The translations under genes were made by a program, and so were the position numbers. The notes under the pieces are model-generated. The model was not told the DNA's origin and did not search any database. It worked only from the letters and a program-made list of their open reading frames with translations. This document shows, one piece after another, positions 7,329 to 15,078 of a DNA stretch of 18,493 nucleotides. The DNA comes from Clostridia bacterium (GTDB taxonomy: Bacteria > Bacillota > Clostridia > Christensenellales > Aristaeellaceae), in contig JAEDIV010000034.1 in assembly GCA_016296675.1 (NCBI GenBank), positions 1 through 18,493 on the forward strand. The letters are read 5' to 3'. Positions within the stretch are counted from its first letter, which is position 1; every line of letters begins with the position of its first letter.

Positions 7329-8354
7329 ATGGCGAGAAAAGGAAAAAAGAAAAGTATCCTGCGCAGGATTATGAAATGGATGATTGCGCTTGTGAGTCTT
7401 GCGATTCTGGGCATTTTGTTTTATTATGTGTGGCTGCCCATGCTGAAGGCGTCCGTTACTACGACCTATGACGCTTATCAGGCGACCACGGGGACGATTT
7501 CCAATTCGCTCAGCTTTTCAGGAAGCGTAAATATCGTGAACAGTGAATACATCACTTCTCCGGATTCCGGTACGGTACGTGACATTTATGTGAAAAACGG
7601 AGATGATGTGAAAAAGGGCGAGCGGCTTATGCGTTTGTCTACCGGCGACACGCTCAAGGCGAATTTCGACGGAACCATCAACAGCATAAATGTTGAGGCA
7701 GGCGACAGTGTATCCAATGGGATGCAGCTGTGTCAGGTTGTGGATTTTTCCAATATGAAGGTTACGATGCGCGTGGACGAATATGACATTTCGAAGGTTT
7801 TTGAAGGTCAGGAATGCACGGTTACCGTAACAGCGCTTGAAAAGAGCTTTCCTTCGGTGATTTCCCATATTAATAGGATCTCTTCATCCAGCGGCTCGGT
7901 CGCCTACTATACCGTGACGGCGACGGTCGAAGTTACGGAAGATGTATTTCCGGGGATGCAGGTTACCGTCTCCATTCCCAAGGAAGAGGCCAAGGATGTG
8001 GTTGTGCTAAAAATGGACGCGCTCAGTTTTGACGAGACCAACCGCGCGTTTGTATACGTAATGAACGAAAGCGGTATGATGGATACAAAATATGTCGAAG
8101 TCGGCGTTGATAACGGCAATTATGTGGAGATCAGAAGCGGGCTTGAAGACGGAGAAACCGTCTATGTTGAAACCGAGGAAGAAGTAACAGCCTCCGGCGG
8201 GCTTCAGGATCTGCTTAGCGGTCTTATGGGCGGAACGCAGGTTAACAGACCCACCGGTTCCAATCAGCGCAGCGGCGGCGTGGGCGGAGACTATGGCAAT
8301 ATGCCCAATATGAACGGCTTCAGCGGAAACAGTCAGCGCGGCGGCGCGAGGTAG
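7329..8354 (+). CDS. HlyD/YknX-like membrane-anchored adaptor of an ABC exporter
   Basis: This 341-residue membrane fusion protein has a basic N terminus (RKGKKKSILRR), one membrane helix (about 16-38) and then extracellular domains. The two lipoyl half-motifs (SGTVRDIYVKNGDDVKKGE at 80-98 and FDGTINSINVEAGDSVSNG at 113-131) are only about 15 residues apart. A long alpha-hairpin is therefore absent. A beta-barrel (about 140-215, VFPGMQVTVSIP) and a membrane-proximal domain follow, with a Gly/Asn-rich tail from about 300. It couples to the ATPase and permease encoded directly downstream, as in MacA-MacB or Bacillus YknX-YknY-YknZ. The start is ATG 7329, eight bases after GGAGG; an upstream in-frame start at 7275 lacks a ribosome binding site. 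The cargo is unknown. Confidence 0.88.
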   Translation: MARKGKKKSILRRIMKWMIALVSLAILGILFYYVWLPMLKASVTTTYDAYQATTGTISNSLSFSGSVNIVNSEYITSPDSGTVRDIYVKNGDDVKKGERLMRLSTGDTLKANFDGTINSINVEAGDSVSNGMQLCQVVDFSNMKVTMRVDEYDISKVFEGQECTVTVTALEKSFPSVISHINRISSSSGSVAYYTVTATVEVTEDVFPGMQVTVSIPKEEAKDVVVLKMDALSFDETNRAFVYVMNESGMMDTKYVEVGVDNGNYVEIRSGLEDGETVYVETEEEVTASGGLQDLLSGLMGGTQVNRPTGSNQRSGGVGGDYGNMPNMNGFSGNSQRGGAR

Positions 8355-8358
8355 AACT

Positions 8359-9045
8359 ATGGAAAATGTGTTTTTCAAAATGTCGGATGTCTGTAAAAAT
8401 TATCTTGTCGGCGGCGAAACGCTGGAAGTGCTGAAATTGATCAATCTGAACATTGATAAAGGTGAATACCTGAGCGTTCTTGGCCCTTCCGGAAGCGGCA
8501 AAAGCACGCTGATGAACATTATCGGATGCCTCGACCAGGCAACAAGCGGCGAATACATATTAAATGGAAGATTGATTGAGGATCTGAGCGAGAAGGAGCT
8601 TGCAGAGATCCGAAACCGGGAAATCGGATTCATTTTTCAGAATTCGCAGCTGCTTCAAAAGCTGGATGCGCTTTCCAATGTGGAATTGCCGCTGGTCTAT
8701 CAGGGCATTGGCCCCCGAGAACGCAGAAAACGCGCAAGAGCGATGCTTGAGCGCGTAGGACTTGAAGAACGTATGCATCATTTTCCCAACCAGCTCTCCG
8801 GCGGTCAGCAGCAGAGAGTCGCCATTGCCAGAGCATTGGTGACGGATCCCAAAATCCTGCTTGCGGATGAGCCGACAGGCGCGCTGGATCAGAAAACCGG
8901 CAGACAGATCATGGGCCTTTTTGATGAAATCAGCAGCGAGGGAAGAACCATCATCATGATTACGCATGATCTGAAGCTTGCAGGCTTTGCCAAGCGCATC
9001 GTCAATATCATTGACGGCTGCCTTACCGAAGGGGAGGCGGGCTGA
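8359..9045 (+). CDS. ABC transporter ATP-binding protein (MacB/LolD type)
   Basis: This 228-residue nucleotide-binding subunit has every expected motif: Walker A GPSGSGKS (42-49), Q-loop Gln94 in FIFQN, signature LSGGQ (146-150), Walker B ILLADE (166-171), D-loop ALD and switch His203 in ITHD. The sequence resembles the LolD/MacB/YknY class, which pairs with FtsX-type permeases that do mechanical work across the envelope rather than bulk transport. It begins four bases after the adaptor stop, with GAGGT six bases before the ATG. Its stop overlaps the permease start by one base (TGATG). This implies translational coupling and a fixed subunit ratio. Confidence 0.95.
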   Translation: MENVFFKMSDVCKNYLVGGETLEVLKLINLNIDKGEYLSVLGPSGSGKSTLMNIIGCLDQATSGEYILNGRLIEDLSEKELAEIRNREIGFIFQNSQLLQKLDALSNVELPLVYQGIGPRERRKRARAMLERVGLEERMHHFPNQLSGGQQQRVAIARALVTDPKILLADEPTGALDQKTGRQIMGLFDEISSEGRTIIMITHDLKLAGFAKRIVNIIDGCLTEGEAG

Positions 9046-10226
9046 TGATCAAATATATCAGAAGATTTTTCAGTATGCTCGCGGAAAACATCCGGATGAG
9101 CATAAGCAATATTTTCGCAAACCGACTACGGTCGTTTTTGACAGTTCTGGGCATAATGATCGGCGTTACGGCGGTTATCGCCCTGATAACGACAATTTCA
9201 GCGGTTTCGACGTCGATTTCAGATTCTTTCACCTCAATGGGCGCAGGTCAATTGACGCTCTCCATATCCGGAAACGATATAAAGCCCGGCCTGAACGCGG
9301 AAAACCTTGAAACCCTGAAGAAGATTGAAGGCGTTGTTGGGCTCACGCCGTCTGTATCGCTATCTGCGAGCTTTGTATGCGCAGGCGAGAGAGACACGGG
9401 GATTTCTGTAAAGGGTGTAAGCGATTATTACTTTGTCCGTGAAGATGATCTTGTCAAAAGAGGAAGAAAGCTGAATCAATTCGATGTGGATCGTAAAAAC
9501 GCTGTGTGCCTGATCGGAGAAGAGGTGCTTGAAACCTTCTTCTATGGTGAGAATCCCATTGAAAAAACTGTATACCTCAATGGAATCGCTTTTAAGGTGG
9601 TCGGAATATTGAATGAAGATGCGGCAAGCGATGTGATCATCCCGTACACAACTGCGCTCAAAATGAACAGCGAGGCATTTGTCACAAGCGTTACGCTTTA
9701 TCTTTCTTCTCCTGATATCTCAAAATCCGTGACAGAAAAGCTTGAGCCTGTCATGGACGCGATGTTTTCTTTCGAGGAGGACACCTATTCGATTGTCACG
9801 ATGGAAGCGATTGAAAACACGATGACAGAATTATTGGATATGATGAGCGCTTTGCTTGCCGGAATTGCGTCCATTGCGCTGATTGTCGGCGGCATCGGCA
9901 TTATGAACATGATGCTCACTTCCGTTACGGAGCGCACCAGCGAGATCGGCCTGAAAAAAGCGCTCGGCGCGCGTCCCGGCGAAATTCAAATGCAGTTTTT
10001 GATTGAATCATTTATGCTTTCTATGATGGGCGGCGTGCTGGGCGTGCTTTTTGGAATTATCCTGAGCATGGTCATGTGCAACGCAATGGGCGCGTCGTTC
10101 AGCCTTTCCTATGGCGCGGTTGTGCTGGGTGTCGGATTTTCTGCGGCGGTTGGCATTCTGTTTGGCTGGAGTCCCGCAAGAAAAGCAAGTAAGCTCAATC
10201 CGATCGATGCTTTGAGAAGCGCGTAA
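9045..10226 (+). CDS. MacB/YknZ-like FtsX-family ABC permease
   Basis: This 393-residue permease has one N-terminal membrane helix (about 30-53, LRSFLTVLGIMIGVTAVIAL). A large extracytoplasmic MacB-type periplasmic core domain (about 54-260) follows, then three C-terminal helices (roughly 266-290, 317-345 and 352-374). The FtsX signature VTERTSEIGLKKALGARPGEI connects the first two of those, and the typical P-A-R-KAS-L-PIDALRS ending is present. This topology is shared by MacB and YknZ, which act with a separate ATPase or a fused one; here the ATPase is the preceding gene. The start ATG overlaps the ATPase stop by one base. It forms the membrane core of the exporter encoded by this operon. 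Confidence 0.94.
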   Translation: MIKYIRRFFSMLAENIRMSISNIFANRLRSFLTVLGIMIGVTAVIALITTISAVSTSISDSFTSMGAGQLTLSISGNDIKPGLNAENLETLKKIEGVVGLTPSVSLSASFVCAGERDTGISVKGVSDYYFVREDDLVKRGRKLNQFDVDRKNAVCLIGEEVLETFFYGENPIEKTVYLNGIAFKVVGILNEDAASDVIIPYTTALKMNSEAFVTSVTLYLSSPDISKSVTEKLEPVMDAMFSFEEDTYSIVTMEAIENTMTELLDMMSALLAGIASIALIVGGIGIMNMMLTSVTERTSEIGLKKALGARPGEIQMQFLIESFMLSMMGGVLGVLFGIILSMVMCNAMGASFSLSYGAVVLGVGFSAAVGILFGWSPARKASKLNPIDALRSA

Positions 10227-10237
10227 AAGGAGGCAGT

Positions 10238-11674
10238 ATGAAAGGGATAAAGAGGGGATTGACATTTCTGATTGTTTTTGCCGTTACGTTAAACGCAGGC
10301 CGAAGCATTTCAGAAGATGCGACTTTGCAGGAACCTTTGCCTGATGTCAGCGTATGCCATATGCTGCAAACGCTCAGCGGCGGTTATGAGGCGGCGCAAA
10401 GCGCGAAAGAGAAGCCGAATCCGGAATACCGGGCTGGAGAAGCCTTTTCCGGGGACCTGAATTCGCTTTCAAGAAAGTATCCGGGTTTTACGAGCGATGA
10501 AGTAAAGATAAGCAGGGACGAAAATGGAAATATCGTTTCCGCCGATGTTTTCTACACAAGGAATTCCTATGTTCTTATCGTTGAATATATCTATGAGGAC
10601 GGAGAGACGGCCTATGAAACATATACGCAAAGTGTATTGTTCGAGGCGGAATACGCCGTTTCTTCTCCGGAGATTCTGCTTTATTCTCCAAGTCAGGCAT
10701 TGGTATCGGGAACAATGGGAACATCCAATCAAAGCTACACCGTAGTTTATACAAAAAACGAGGATGAACCTGAAGAGCCGTCTACGCCAAGTGAGCCGGA
10801 CGAACCTGCAACGCCGTCCACGCCAAGTGAGCCGGATGAACCTGCAACGCCGTCCACCCCAACTGAGCCGGATGAACCTGCAACGCCGTCCACCCCAACT
10901 GAGCCGGATGAACCTGCAACGCCGTCCATCCCAACTGAGCCGGACGAACCTGCAACACCGTCCACGCCAAGTGAGCCGGATGAACCCGCAACGCCGTCTA
11001 CGCCAAGTGAACCGGATGAACCTGCAACACCGTCTACGCCAAGTGAGCCGGATGAACCTGCAATTCCATCCACCCCAACCGAGCCAGCAACACCCGTGGA
11101 GCCCGGAGGACGCCCCGGCGGCATACCCAGCGGAGGCAGAAACAATGGCCGCGGGCAGACGGAAACAAAAGTCAATCCCGGTGAGGCAGCGACCAGCTAT
11201 CATTCCATGGGCACACGGGATTTGAATGCGCATTGGTATAGCGAAATTCAGATGGGAGAAGAAAGACTGAAAACCCTGATGCTGGATGATGCAAGCGCAG
11301 TGATTGGGTTTGCGGGTACCAATGAAGACGATACATTTATTGTCGAGAGCGCGGAGAACGGAGAAATCGTCCTTTCGGCAATGTGCGCCGGAACATGGGA
11401 TGTCAATGGGTTTGCGCTAAAGATTCTGAAGGAAAGCGGCTATGAAGCGCTGGTTCTTAAGACGAGCGCATCTACAGTATGGATTTCGACCGATGCCGCT
11501 GCACAAGGCGATACATACAAAAGCCTTAAAGCACAGGGCGTAGGCGAAAGACGCATGGTGTACCGCTATTCGATCACGCAAAGCGGAGACTGTGTGTTTA
11601 CTCTGCTGGCAGACGGAAAGACATTGGAAGCTGAAGGCATCTATACCGTGGCCGGAAAGGAGGACGGCGTATGA
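10238..11674 (+). CDS. Secreted Pro-rich repeat protein of the exporter operon
   Basis: This 478-residue protein has a signal peptide (about 1-25, KRGLTFLIVFAVTLNAG). A globular N-terminal region (about 40-178) has alternating beta patterns such as SADVFYTRNSYVLIVEYIY. Eight 12-residue repeats (183-278, TPSEPDEPATPS with T/S and T/I variants) follow, then a Gly/Pro/Arg linker and a C-terminal domain (about 310-478). I recognise no family in either globular part. The start is ATG, four bases after AAGGAGG, and 11 bases beyond the permease stop. The stop overlaps the next start by four bases (ATGA). The acidic, Pro-rich repeat looks like a rigid spacer of the kind found in wall-spanning proteins, but there is no LPXTG sorting signal. 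It could be the cargo, a wall-spanning extension of the exporter, or a regulator. Confidence 0.85.
   Translation: MKGIKRGLTFLIVFAVTLNAGRSISEDATLQEPLPDVSVCHMLQTLSGGYEAAQSAKEKPNPEYRAGEAFSGDLNSLSRKYPGFTSDEVKISRDENGNIVSADVFYTRNSYVLIVEYIYEDGETAYETYTQSVLFEAEYAVSSPEILLYSPSQALVSGTMGTSNQSYTVVYTKNEDEPEEPSTPSEPDEPATPSTPSEPDEPATPSTPTEPDEPATPSTPTEPDEPATPSIPTEPDEPATPSTPSEPDEPATPSTPSEPDEPATPSTPSEPDEPAIPSTPTEPATPVEPGGRPGGIPSGGRNNGRGQTETKVNPGEAATSYHSMGTRDLNAHWYSEIQMGEERLKTLMLDDASAVIGFAGTNEDDTFIVESAENGEIVLSAMCAGTWDVNGFALKILKESGYEALVLKTSASTVWISTDAAAQGDTYKSLKAQGVGERRMVYRYSITQSGDCVFTLLADGKTLEAEGIYTVAGKEDGV
10784..11071 (+). repeat. 36-bp coding tandem repeat, eight units
   Basis: Eight in-frame 36-base units encode TPSEPDEPATPS. 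Unit 5 opens with Ile instead of Thr, units 3-5 carry Thr for Ser at position three, and unit 8 carries Ile for Thr at position ten. A partial ninth unit ends as TPTEPATPVEP. Silent differences such as GAC/GAT and ACG/ACC group the units into blocks, which suggests stepwise duplication. The high identity makes copy number likely to vary between strains. Confidence 0.92.
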
Positions 11675-12822
11675 AAAGAATGTGTATGCTCATGGCGATG
11701 GTTATGCTCCTTTCATTTTCAAGCGCCTTGTCCGAGGAGTTTTCGGGCAAAACGGCGTTTCTGAATACTGAGACGGTATACGCTTGTTCTGATGGAAGGA
11801 TCGGGGATGTTTTTCTGAAAACAGGGAGAAAAGTTGCCCCGGGAGATGAAGTGCTGCTTTATGAAACCGAGCGCGTGTTTGCAGATTTCGATGCGACCGT
11901 CCGCGGCGTAAGCGTCATGGAGGGCGATACGTTTTCACAGGCGGTGTTTGAACTTGAGCCCAAGGAAAAATACAAGCTTCTGTCAAGCACGGCATATGCG
12001 TATGATACGCCGGAAAACAAGTTTGTTCACGCCGGAGAAACGGTGTATATCTCCTGCGTGAAGGATGCGACGCATCTGGCTGCCGGCTATATTGCACAGG
12101 TGGACAATGATGAATTCACGGTCTATACCACGCATGGAACGCTGTATGTGGGTGAGGCGGTAAACATTTTCAGAAGCCCGGACAGAAATTACCTCTCCAG
12201 AATTGGCCGTGCAACGGTATATCCCGCAGACAATACCGCGGTCGAGAAGGAAGGCCGAGCGGTAAAGGTGTATGTCCGGGAGGGCGACCGTGTCGAAAAG
12301 GGCGAAGTGCTGATGGAATACCTGCCTGGAATGCATGCCCCGGATACGCCTGTTCTGCGTGCGCTGACCGAAGGAATTGTGACGGAAGTTTTTGTGAAGA
12401 GCGGCGACAGCATATCAAAAGGCGACAAAATCTATGAATACGCGATCATCGGGAATATCGGAATGTCCTTTGAGGTTTTGCAGGCGGATATGCTGGATAT
12501 TGCGCTTGGATCAAAAGCGCGCATCGTGCTTCTGATGGATGCGGAGGAGACGGTTTTGGATGCATCCGTGTTTGCAATAAATCCCCTTTCCGCCGGGGAG
12601 GATGCGCGGTATGAGGTTTTGCTGAAATTCGATCAGCCGCCGGCCAACTTGCGCGAAGGGCTGACGGCAATCACAGAGTTCGGAGATGATCCGGAAGAAA
12701 CCGGAAGAATAGAGGGAGGAATAACTCATGGCGAATTTGAAAAAAAGATGTGCGGTACTTCTTATGGCACTTTCGATGATGCTTTCATTCGGCGCTTCGG
12801 CGGAGGGACAGCTGGCGTTTGA
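11671..12822 (+). CDS. Exported lipoyl-domain adaptor-like protein 1
   Basis: This 383-residue protein has a signal peptide (about 1-21) and no membrane anchor or lipobox Cys. It has two biotinyl-lipoyl-like modules: 36-97 (GRIGDVFLKTGRKVAPGDE) and 192-260 (VYVREGDRVEKGE, then GIVTEVFVKSGDSISKGD). A linker domain around 106-185 contains ENKFVHAGETVYISC and SRIGR, and a beta-barrel-like end spans 262-338. It is clearly paralogous to the next gene. It starts four bases inside the preceding stop, with AAAGGAGG seven bases upstream. The last 31 codons or so overlap the next gene by 95 bases, and the sequence after about residue 340 has no counterpart in the paralogue. This suggests a small frameshift near the 3' end that extended the frame. 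It probably assembles with the exporter outside the membrane. Confidence 0.82.
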   Translation: MKRMCMLMAMVMLLSFSSALSEEFSGKTAFLNTETVYACSDGRIGDVFLKTGRKVAPGDEVLLYETERVFADFDATVRGVSVMEGDTFSQAVFELEPKEKYKLLSSTAYAYDTPENKFVHAGETVYISCVKDATHLAAGYIAQVDNDEFTVYTTHGTLYVGEAVNIFRSPDRNYLSRIGRATVYPADNTAVEKEGRAVKVYVREGDRVEKGEVLMEYLPGMHAPDTPVLRALTEGIVTEVFVKSGDSISKGDKIYEYAIIGNIGMSFEVLQADMLDIALGSKARIVLLMDAEETVLDASVFAINPLSAGEDARYEVLLKFDQPPANLREGLTAITEFGDDPEETGRIEGGITHGEFEKKMCGTSYGTFDDAFIRRFGGGTAGV

Positions 12823-13804
12823 CGGAACCGTGGCGGCGGATGAACAAGTTTCTGTTACTGCGCCGATCGGCGGATGCGCAGCGGACCTTAAGCTTATTGC
12901 AGGACAGCGCGTGGAGGCGGGCGAACAAATCATGACGCTTATCCCCGAACAGGTCAAGGCAACACAGAGCGGCACCGTGCGCGGCGTTTTTGCCAAGGCC
13001 GGAGACAGCGTGGACGTAATCACGAACCGGTATGGCGCCGTAATGTACCTTGAGCCGGACTATGTATACACGCTTTCTGCCAGCACAGAAAATGCGTATA
13101 ATCTGGATGAAAACAAATTTATCCATACCGGTGAAATCGTCTATCTCACCTGTACAGACAATACTTACATGAAAGGCACGGGCCTGATTACATCCGTAAG
13201 CGGCAGCGACTACACTGTAGAGGTTACCGAAGGCACATTTGGAATCGGTGACACAGTGAATATTTTCAGGCTGGAAACGCGCGATTCCAAATCCCGAATC
13301 GGCCGCGGCACGGTTGCACGCGTAAACCCTGTGGGCTATACCGGAAGCGGCAGTATCTTCAATGTGCTCGTTGAGGAAGGGCAGCATGTGGAGGCCGGCG
13401 ATGTTTTGTTTGAAACCCTGTCCGGGACGTTCGACGGCTATTATTTCACGGGCAATGCTGTGATCAGCGATGTGAGCGGCATTGTTGAGAGCGTAAATGT
13501 ACAGAATGGACAGTCGGTCAGCAAAGGCGACAGCGTTCTGAGCGTCTATCCCGACGGCTGCATGTACATTGAATTTACCGTCAATGAAATGGATCTTTAC
13601 GGCATTCACGAGGGTGATACGGTCGAAATTGAATTTTTGTGGAACGAAGGCGAAGCCCAGCGGGTGAAAGGCGAAGTTACGTTTATCTCCCTAATCAGCA
13701 GCGGTTCCAATGCTGAATACACCGCCCGCGCTTCCTTTGAAGCCGATGAAAACATCCGCCTCGGCATGACTGCGGTTGTGTATACCGTATCTGATGAGAA
13801 ATAA
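12728..13804 (+). CDS. Exported lipoyl-domain adaptor-like protein 2
   Basis: This 358-residue protein has a signal peptide (1-25, cleavage after GASA). It has two lipoyl-like modules at about 45-110 (GTVRGVFAKAGDSV) and 210-275 (FNVLVEEGQHVEAGD; SGIVESVNVQNGQSVSKGD). A shared central domain (ENKFIHTGEIVYLTC...VNIFR...SRIGRGTV, 128-195) and a barrel domain ending IRLGMTAVVY complete it. It is a duplicate of the preceding gene. There is no membrane helix beyond the signal, so it would act outside the membrane, perhaps stacking on the anchored adaptor encoded first in the operon. The start ATG follows GGGAGGA at seven bases, while the upstream gene is still open. It is the last gene of the operon, followed by a strong terminator. 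Confidence 0.86.
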   Translation: MANLKKRCAVLLMALSMMLSFGASAEGQLAFDGTVAADEQVSVTAPIGGCAADLKLIAGQRVEAGEQIMTLIPEQVKATQSGTVRGVFAKAGDSVDVITNRYGAVMYLEPDYVYTLSASTENAYNLDENKFIHTGEIVYLTCTDNTYMKGTGLITSVSGSDYTVEVTEGTFGIGDTVNIFRLETRDSKSRIGRGTVARVNPVGYTGSGSIFNVLVEEGQHVEAGDVLFETLSGTFDGYYFTGNAVISDVSGIVESVNVQNGQSVSKGDSVLSVYPDGCMYIEFTVNEMDLYGIHEGDTVEIEFLWNEGEAQRVKGEVTFISLISSGSNAEYTARASFEADENIRLGMTAVVYTVSDEK

Positions 13805-13852
13805 GCAAATGGAGCGGACAGCGAAGACAGTTTTGAATAAAACGGGAAAAAG

Positions 13853-13903
13853 AAGCAGCCTGCGCCGAAAGCATTTTTGCTTGGCGCAGGCTGCTTTTAT
13901 TTG
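13853..13903. terminator. Bidirectional terminator between exporter operon and RluA-family gene
   Basis: AAGCAGCCTGCGCC (13853-13866) pairs perfectly with GGCGCAGGCTGCTT (13883-13896). The loop itself can pair AAGCA with TGCTT. On the plus strand TTTTATTTG follows. On the minus strand the mirror side gives CTTCTTTTTCCC. It therefore ends both converging transcripts: the exporter operon, whose stop is at 13804, and the pseudouridine synthase, whose stop codon abuts the stem at 13897. Confidence 0.88.
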
Positions 13904-14784
13904 TTTATGAGCGCATTCAGCGCTTCAGGGAGGGGCGATGAAAACTCCATGATTTCGCCTGTGATCGGATGCGTAAATCGGATGTAGGCTGAATGAAGGG
14001 CGAATCTTCCGGGCAGGACGTCTTCCCGTTCTTCGCCGTAGAGAAAATCGCCGAACACGGGACATGAGATGTGCTTTAAATGCACGCGGATCTGATGGGT
14101 TCTGCCGGTTTCAAGGCGCAGGTGGATAAGACTTCTGTTTCCAAAGACTTTGACTGTCTCATAATGCGTGACGGATTCCTTTCCGCCGAGCTTTACCTCG
14201 CGCTTGACCGTCGCGCCGTCCGCTTTTCCGATTGGCGCGTTGATCGTGCCCGAAAGGGGACTCGGTATGCCTTCTGCCACCGCAAGATACTCGCGCACAA
14301 AATCGGGCGTGTGCAACTGAGCAGCCATTTTCATCTGCGCGTGCGCGTGCTTTGCTACGCACATCAGACCGCTCGTGCCCTTATCGAGCCGGTTGACCGG
14401 GCGGAAAACATAGTTTTCAACATCCCGATACCTGTAAACCAAGCGGTTTTCAAGCGTGTTGTCCGGCTGCTTGGGCGATGACTGTGTGGCAAGCGGCGCT
14501 TCCTTATCGAGAATGATGATGTCGTCGTCCTCATAAAGCACGTTGACCGGCATATTTTCCGGCGCAACCGAAAAATCGTTTTCATCGTCGATGAGGCTTA
14601 TAGAAATCACATCGCCCGCGTGCACGACATGGTCGGCATGAACGCCTTCGCCGTTTAAGCAAAGGGCATTTAAAGCCTTTGCACGCGCAAGCTGATGGCT
14701 GGATATACCGATTTTCGATCTGGCCACGCGCTTGATAAGGCGGCCGTCGTCATCCTGTAGGGCAGTGTAGGAAAGCGTTCGCAT
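13897..14784 (-). CDS. RluA-family RNA pseudouridine synthase
   Basis: This 295-residue enzyme converts specific uridines in RNA, usually 23S rRNA or tRNA, to pseudouridine. An S4-like RNA-binding region lies at about 15-65 (GISSHQLARAKALNALCLNGEGV). The catalytic domain has FRPVNRLDKGTSGL, where Asp134 is the expected catalytic residue; Asn replaces the His of the more familiar HRLD form. ETGRTHQIRVHLKHISCPVFGDFLYG is the other family signature. The target site cannot be told from sequence. The start ATG at 14782-14784 follows AAAAGGAGATCAAAGG; an in-frame upstream start at 14832 lies in the dispersed repeat and is unlikely. No clear promoter is visible. It converges on the exporter operon and shares its terminator. 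Confidence 0.92.
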   Translation of the reverse strand: MRTLSYTALQDDDGRLIKRVARSKIGISSHQLARAKALNALCLNGEGVHADHVVHAGDVISISLIDDENDFSVAPENMPVNVLYEDDDIIILDKEAPLATQSSPKQPDNTLENRLVYRYRDVENYVFRPVNRLDKGTSGLMCVAKHAHAQMKMAAQLHTPDFVREYLAVAEGIPSPLSGTINAPIGKADGATVKREVKLGGKESVTHYETVKVFGNRSLIHLRLETGRTHQIRVHLKHISCPVFGDFLYGEEREDVLPGRFALHSAYIRFTHPITGEIMEFSSPLPEALNALINK

Positions 14785-14845
14785 GTGCCTTTGATCTCCT
14801 TTTGTTATCGGTAGCGGCAATCCCTCAGTCACGGCTGCGCGTGAC

Positions 14846-14868
14846 AGCTCCCTTTACACAAGGGAGCC
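14846..14868. repeat. Dispersed repeat A, copy 2
   Basis: These 23 bases are identical to 2-24 and 15079-15101 and form the same AGCTCCCTT/AAGGGAGCC hairpin. This copy is preceded by a CCCTCAGTCACGGCTGCGCGTGAC-type lead, so the full element is longer than the core hairpin. It stands immediately left of repeat B. Confidence 0.85.
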
Positions 14869-14869
14869 C

Positions 14870-14943
14870 AGATCATCAACAAACCTCCGGAAGAGGTATG
14901 GAGAGGGAGATAACTTCCTCTCCATTTTCAATCGATTTTGGCG
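14870..14943. repeat. Dispersed repeat B, copy 1 (74 bp)
   Basis: The 74 bases match 18420-18493 with no gaps. Both run from AGATCATCAACAAACCTCCGG to CCATTTTCAATCGATTTTGG and differ only at a few bases in the middle. An internal arm pair GGAGAGGGA / TCCTCTCC can fold into a hairpin, and the middle differences fall in or beside its loop. Confidence 0.85.
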
Positions 14944-15003
14944 GCATGTACGCCTAAATCGCGCGTTTTCACAAAGCGTAGCAACTGTTAACGCTTCCCC
15001 TTT

Positions 15004-15041
15004 CCGATCCCCTGAAATCCCGCAGGATTTCAGGGGATCGG
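15004..15041. repeat. Perfect 17-bp hairpin in the repeat cluster
   Basis: CCGATCCCCTGAAATCC (15004-15020) and its exact reverse complement (15025-15041) flank a CGCA loop. There is no T-run on either side, so it is not a simple terminator. It may be the core of a palindromic mobile element. Confidence 0.8.
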
Positions 15042-15047
15042 CCCTTC

Positions 15048-15074
15048 CCATCAAAAAAGGTACTTTTTTGATGG
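15048..15074. repeat. Perfect 12-bp hairpin with A/T core
   Basis: CCATCAAAAAAG (15048-15059) and CTTTTTTGATGG (15063-15074) flank a GTA loop. It stands six bases from the preceding hairpin and just before repeat A copy 3. The A6/T6 stem could act weakly as a terminator on either strand. Confidence 0.75.
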
Positions 15075-15078
15075 CTTG

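Noticed and set aside
10784..11071. Tandem repeat considered as a CRISPR array
   Set aside because: The units are contiguous and in frame, without spacers, inside a secreted-protein gene.
10747..11175. Minus-strand frame encoding a Gly/Ser/Val/Asp repeat that looks collagen- or elastin-like
   Set aside because: It is the antisense of the 36-base repeat; a multiple-of-three unit keeps all frames open. The plus-strand gene has the signal peptide, ribosome site and operon context.
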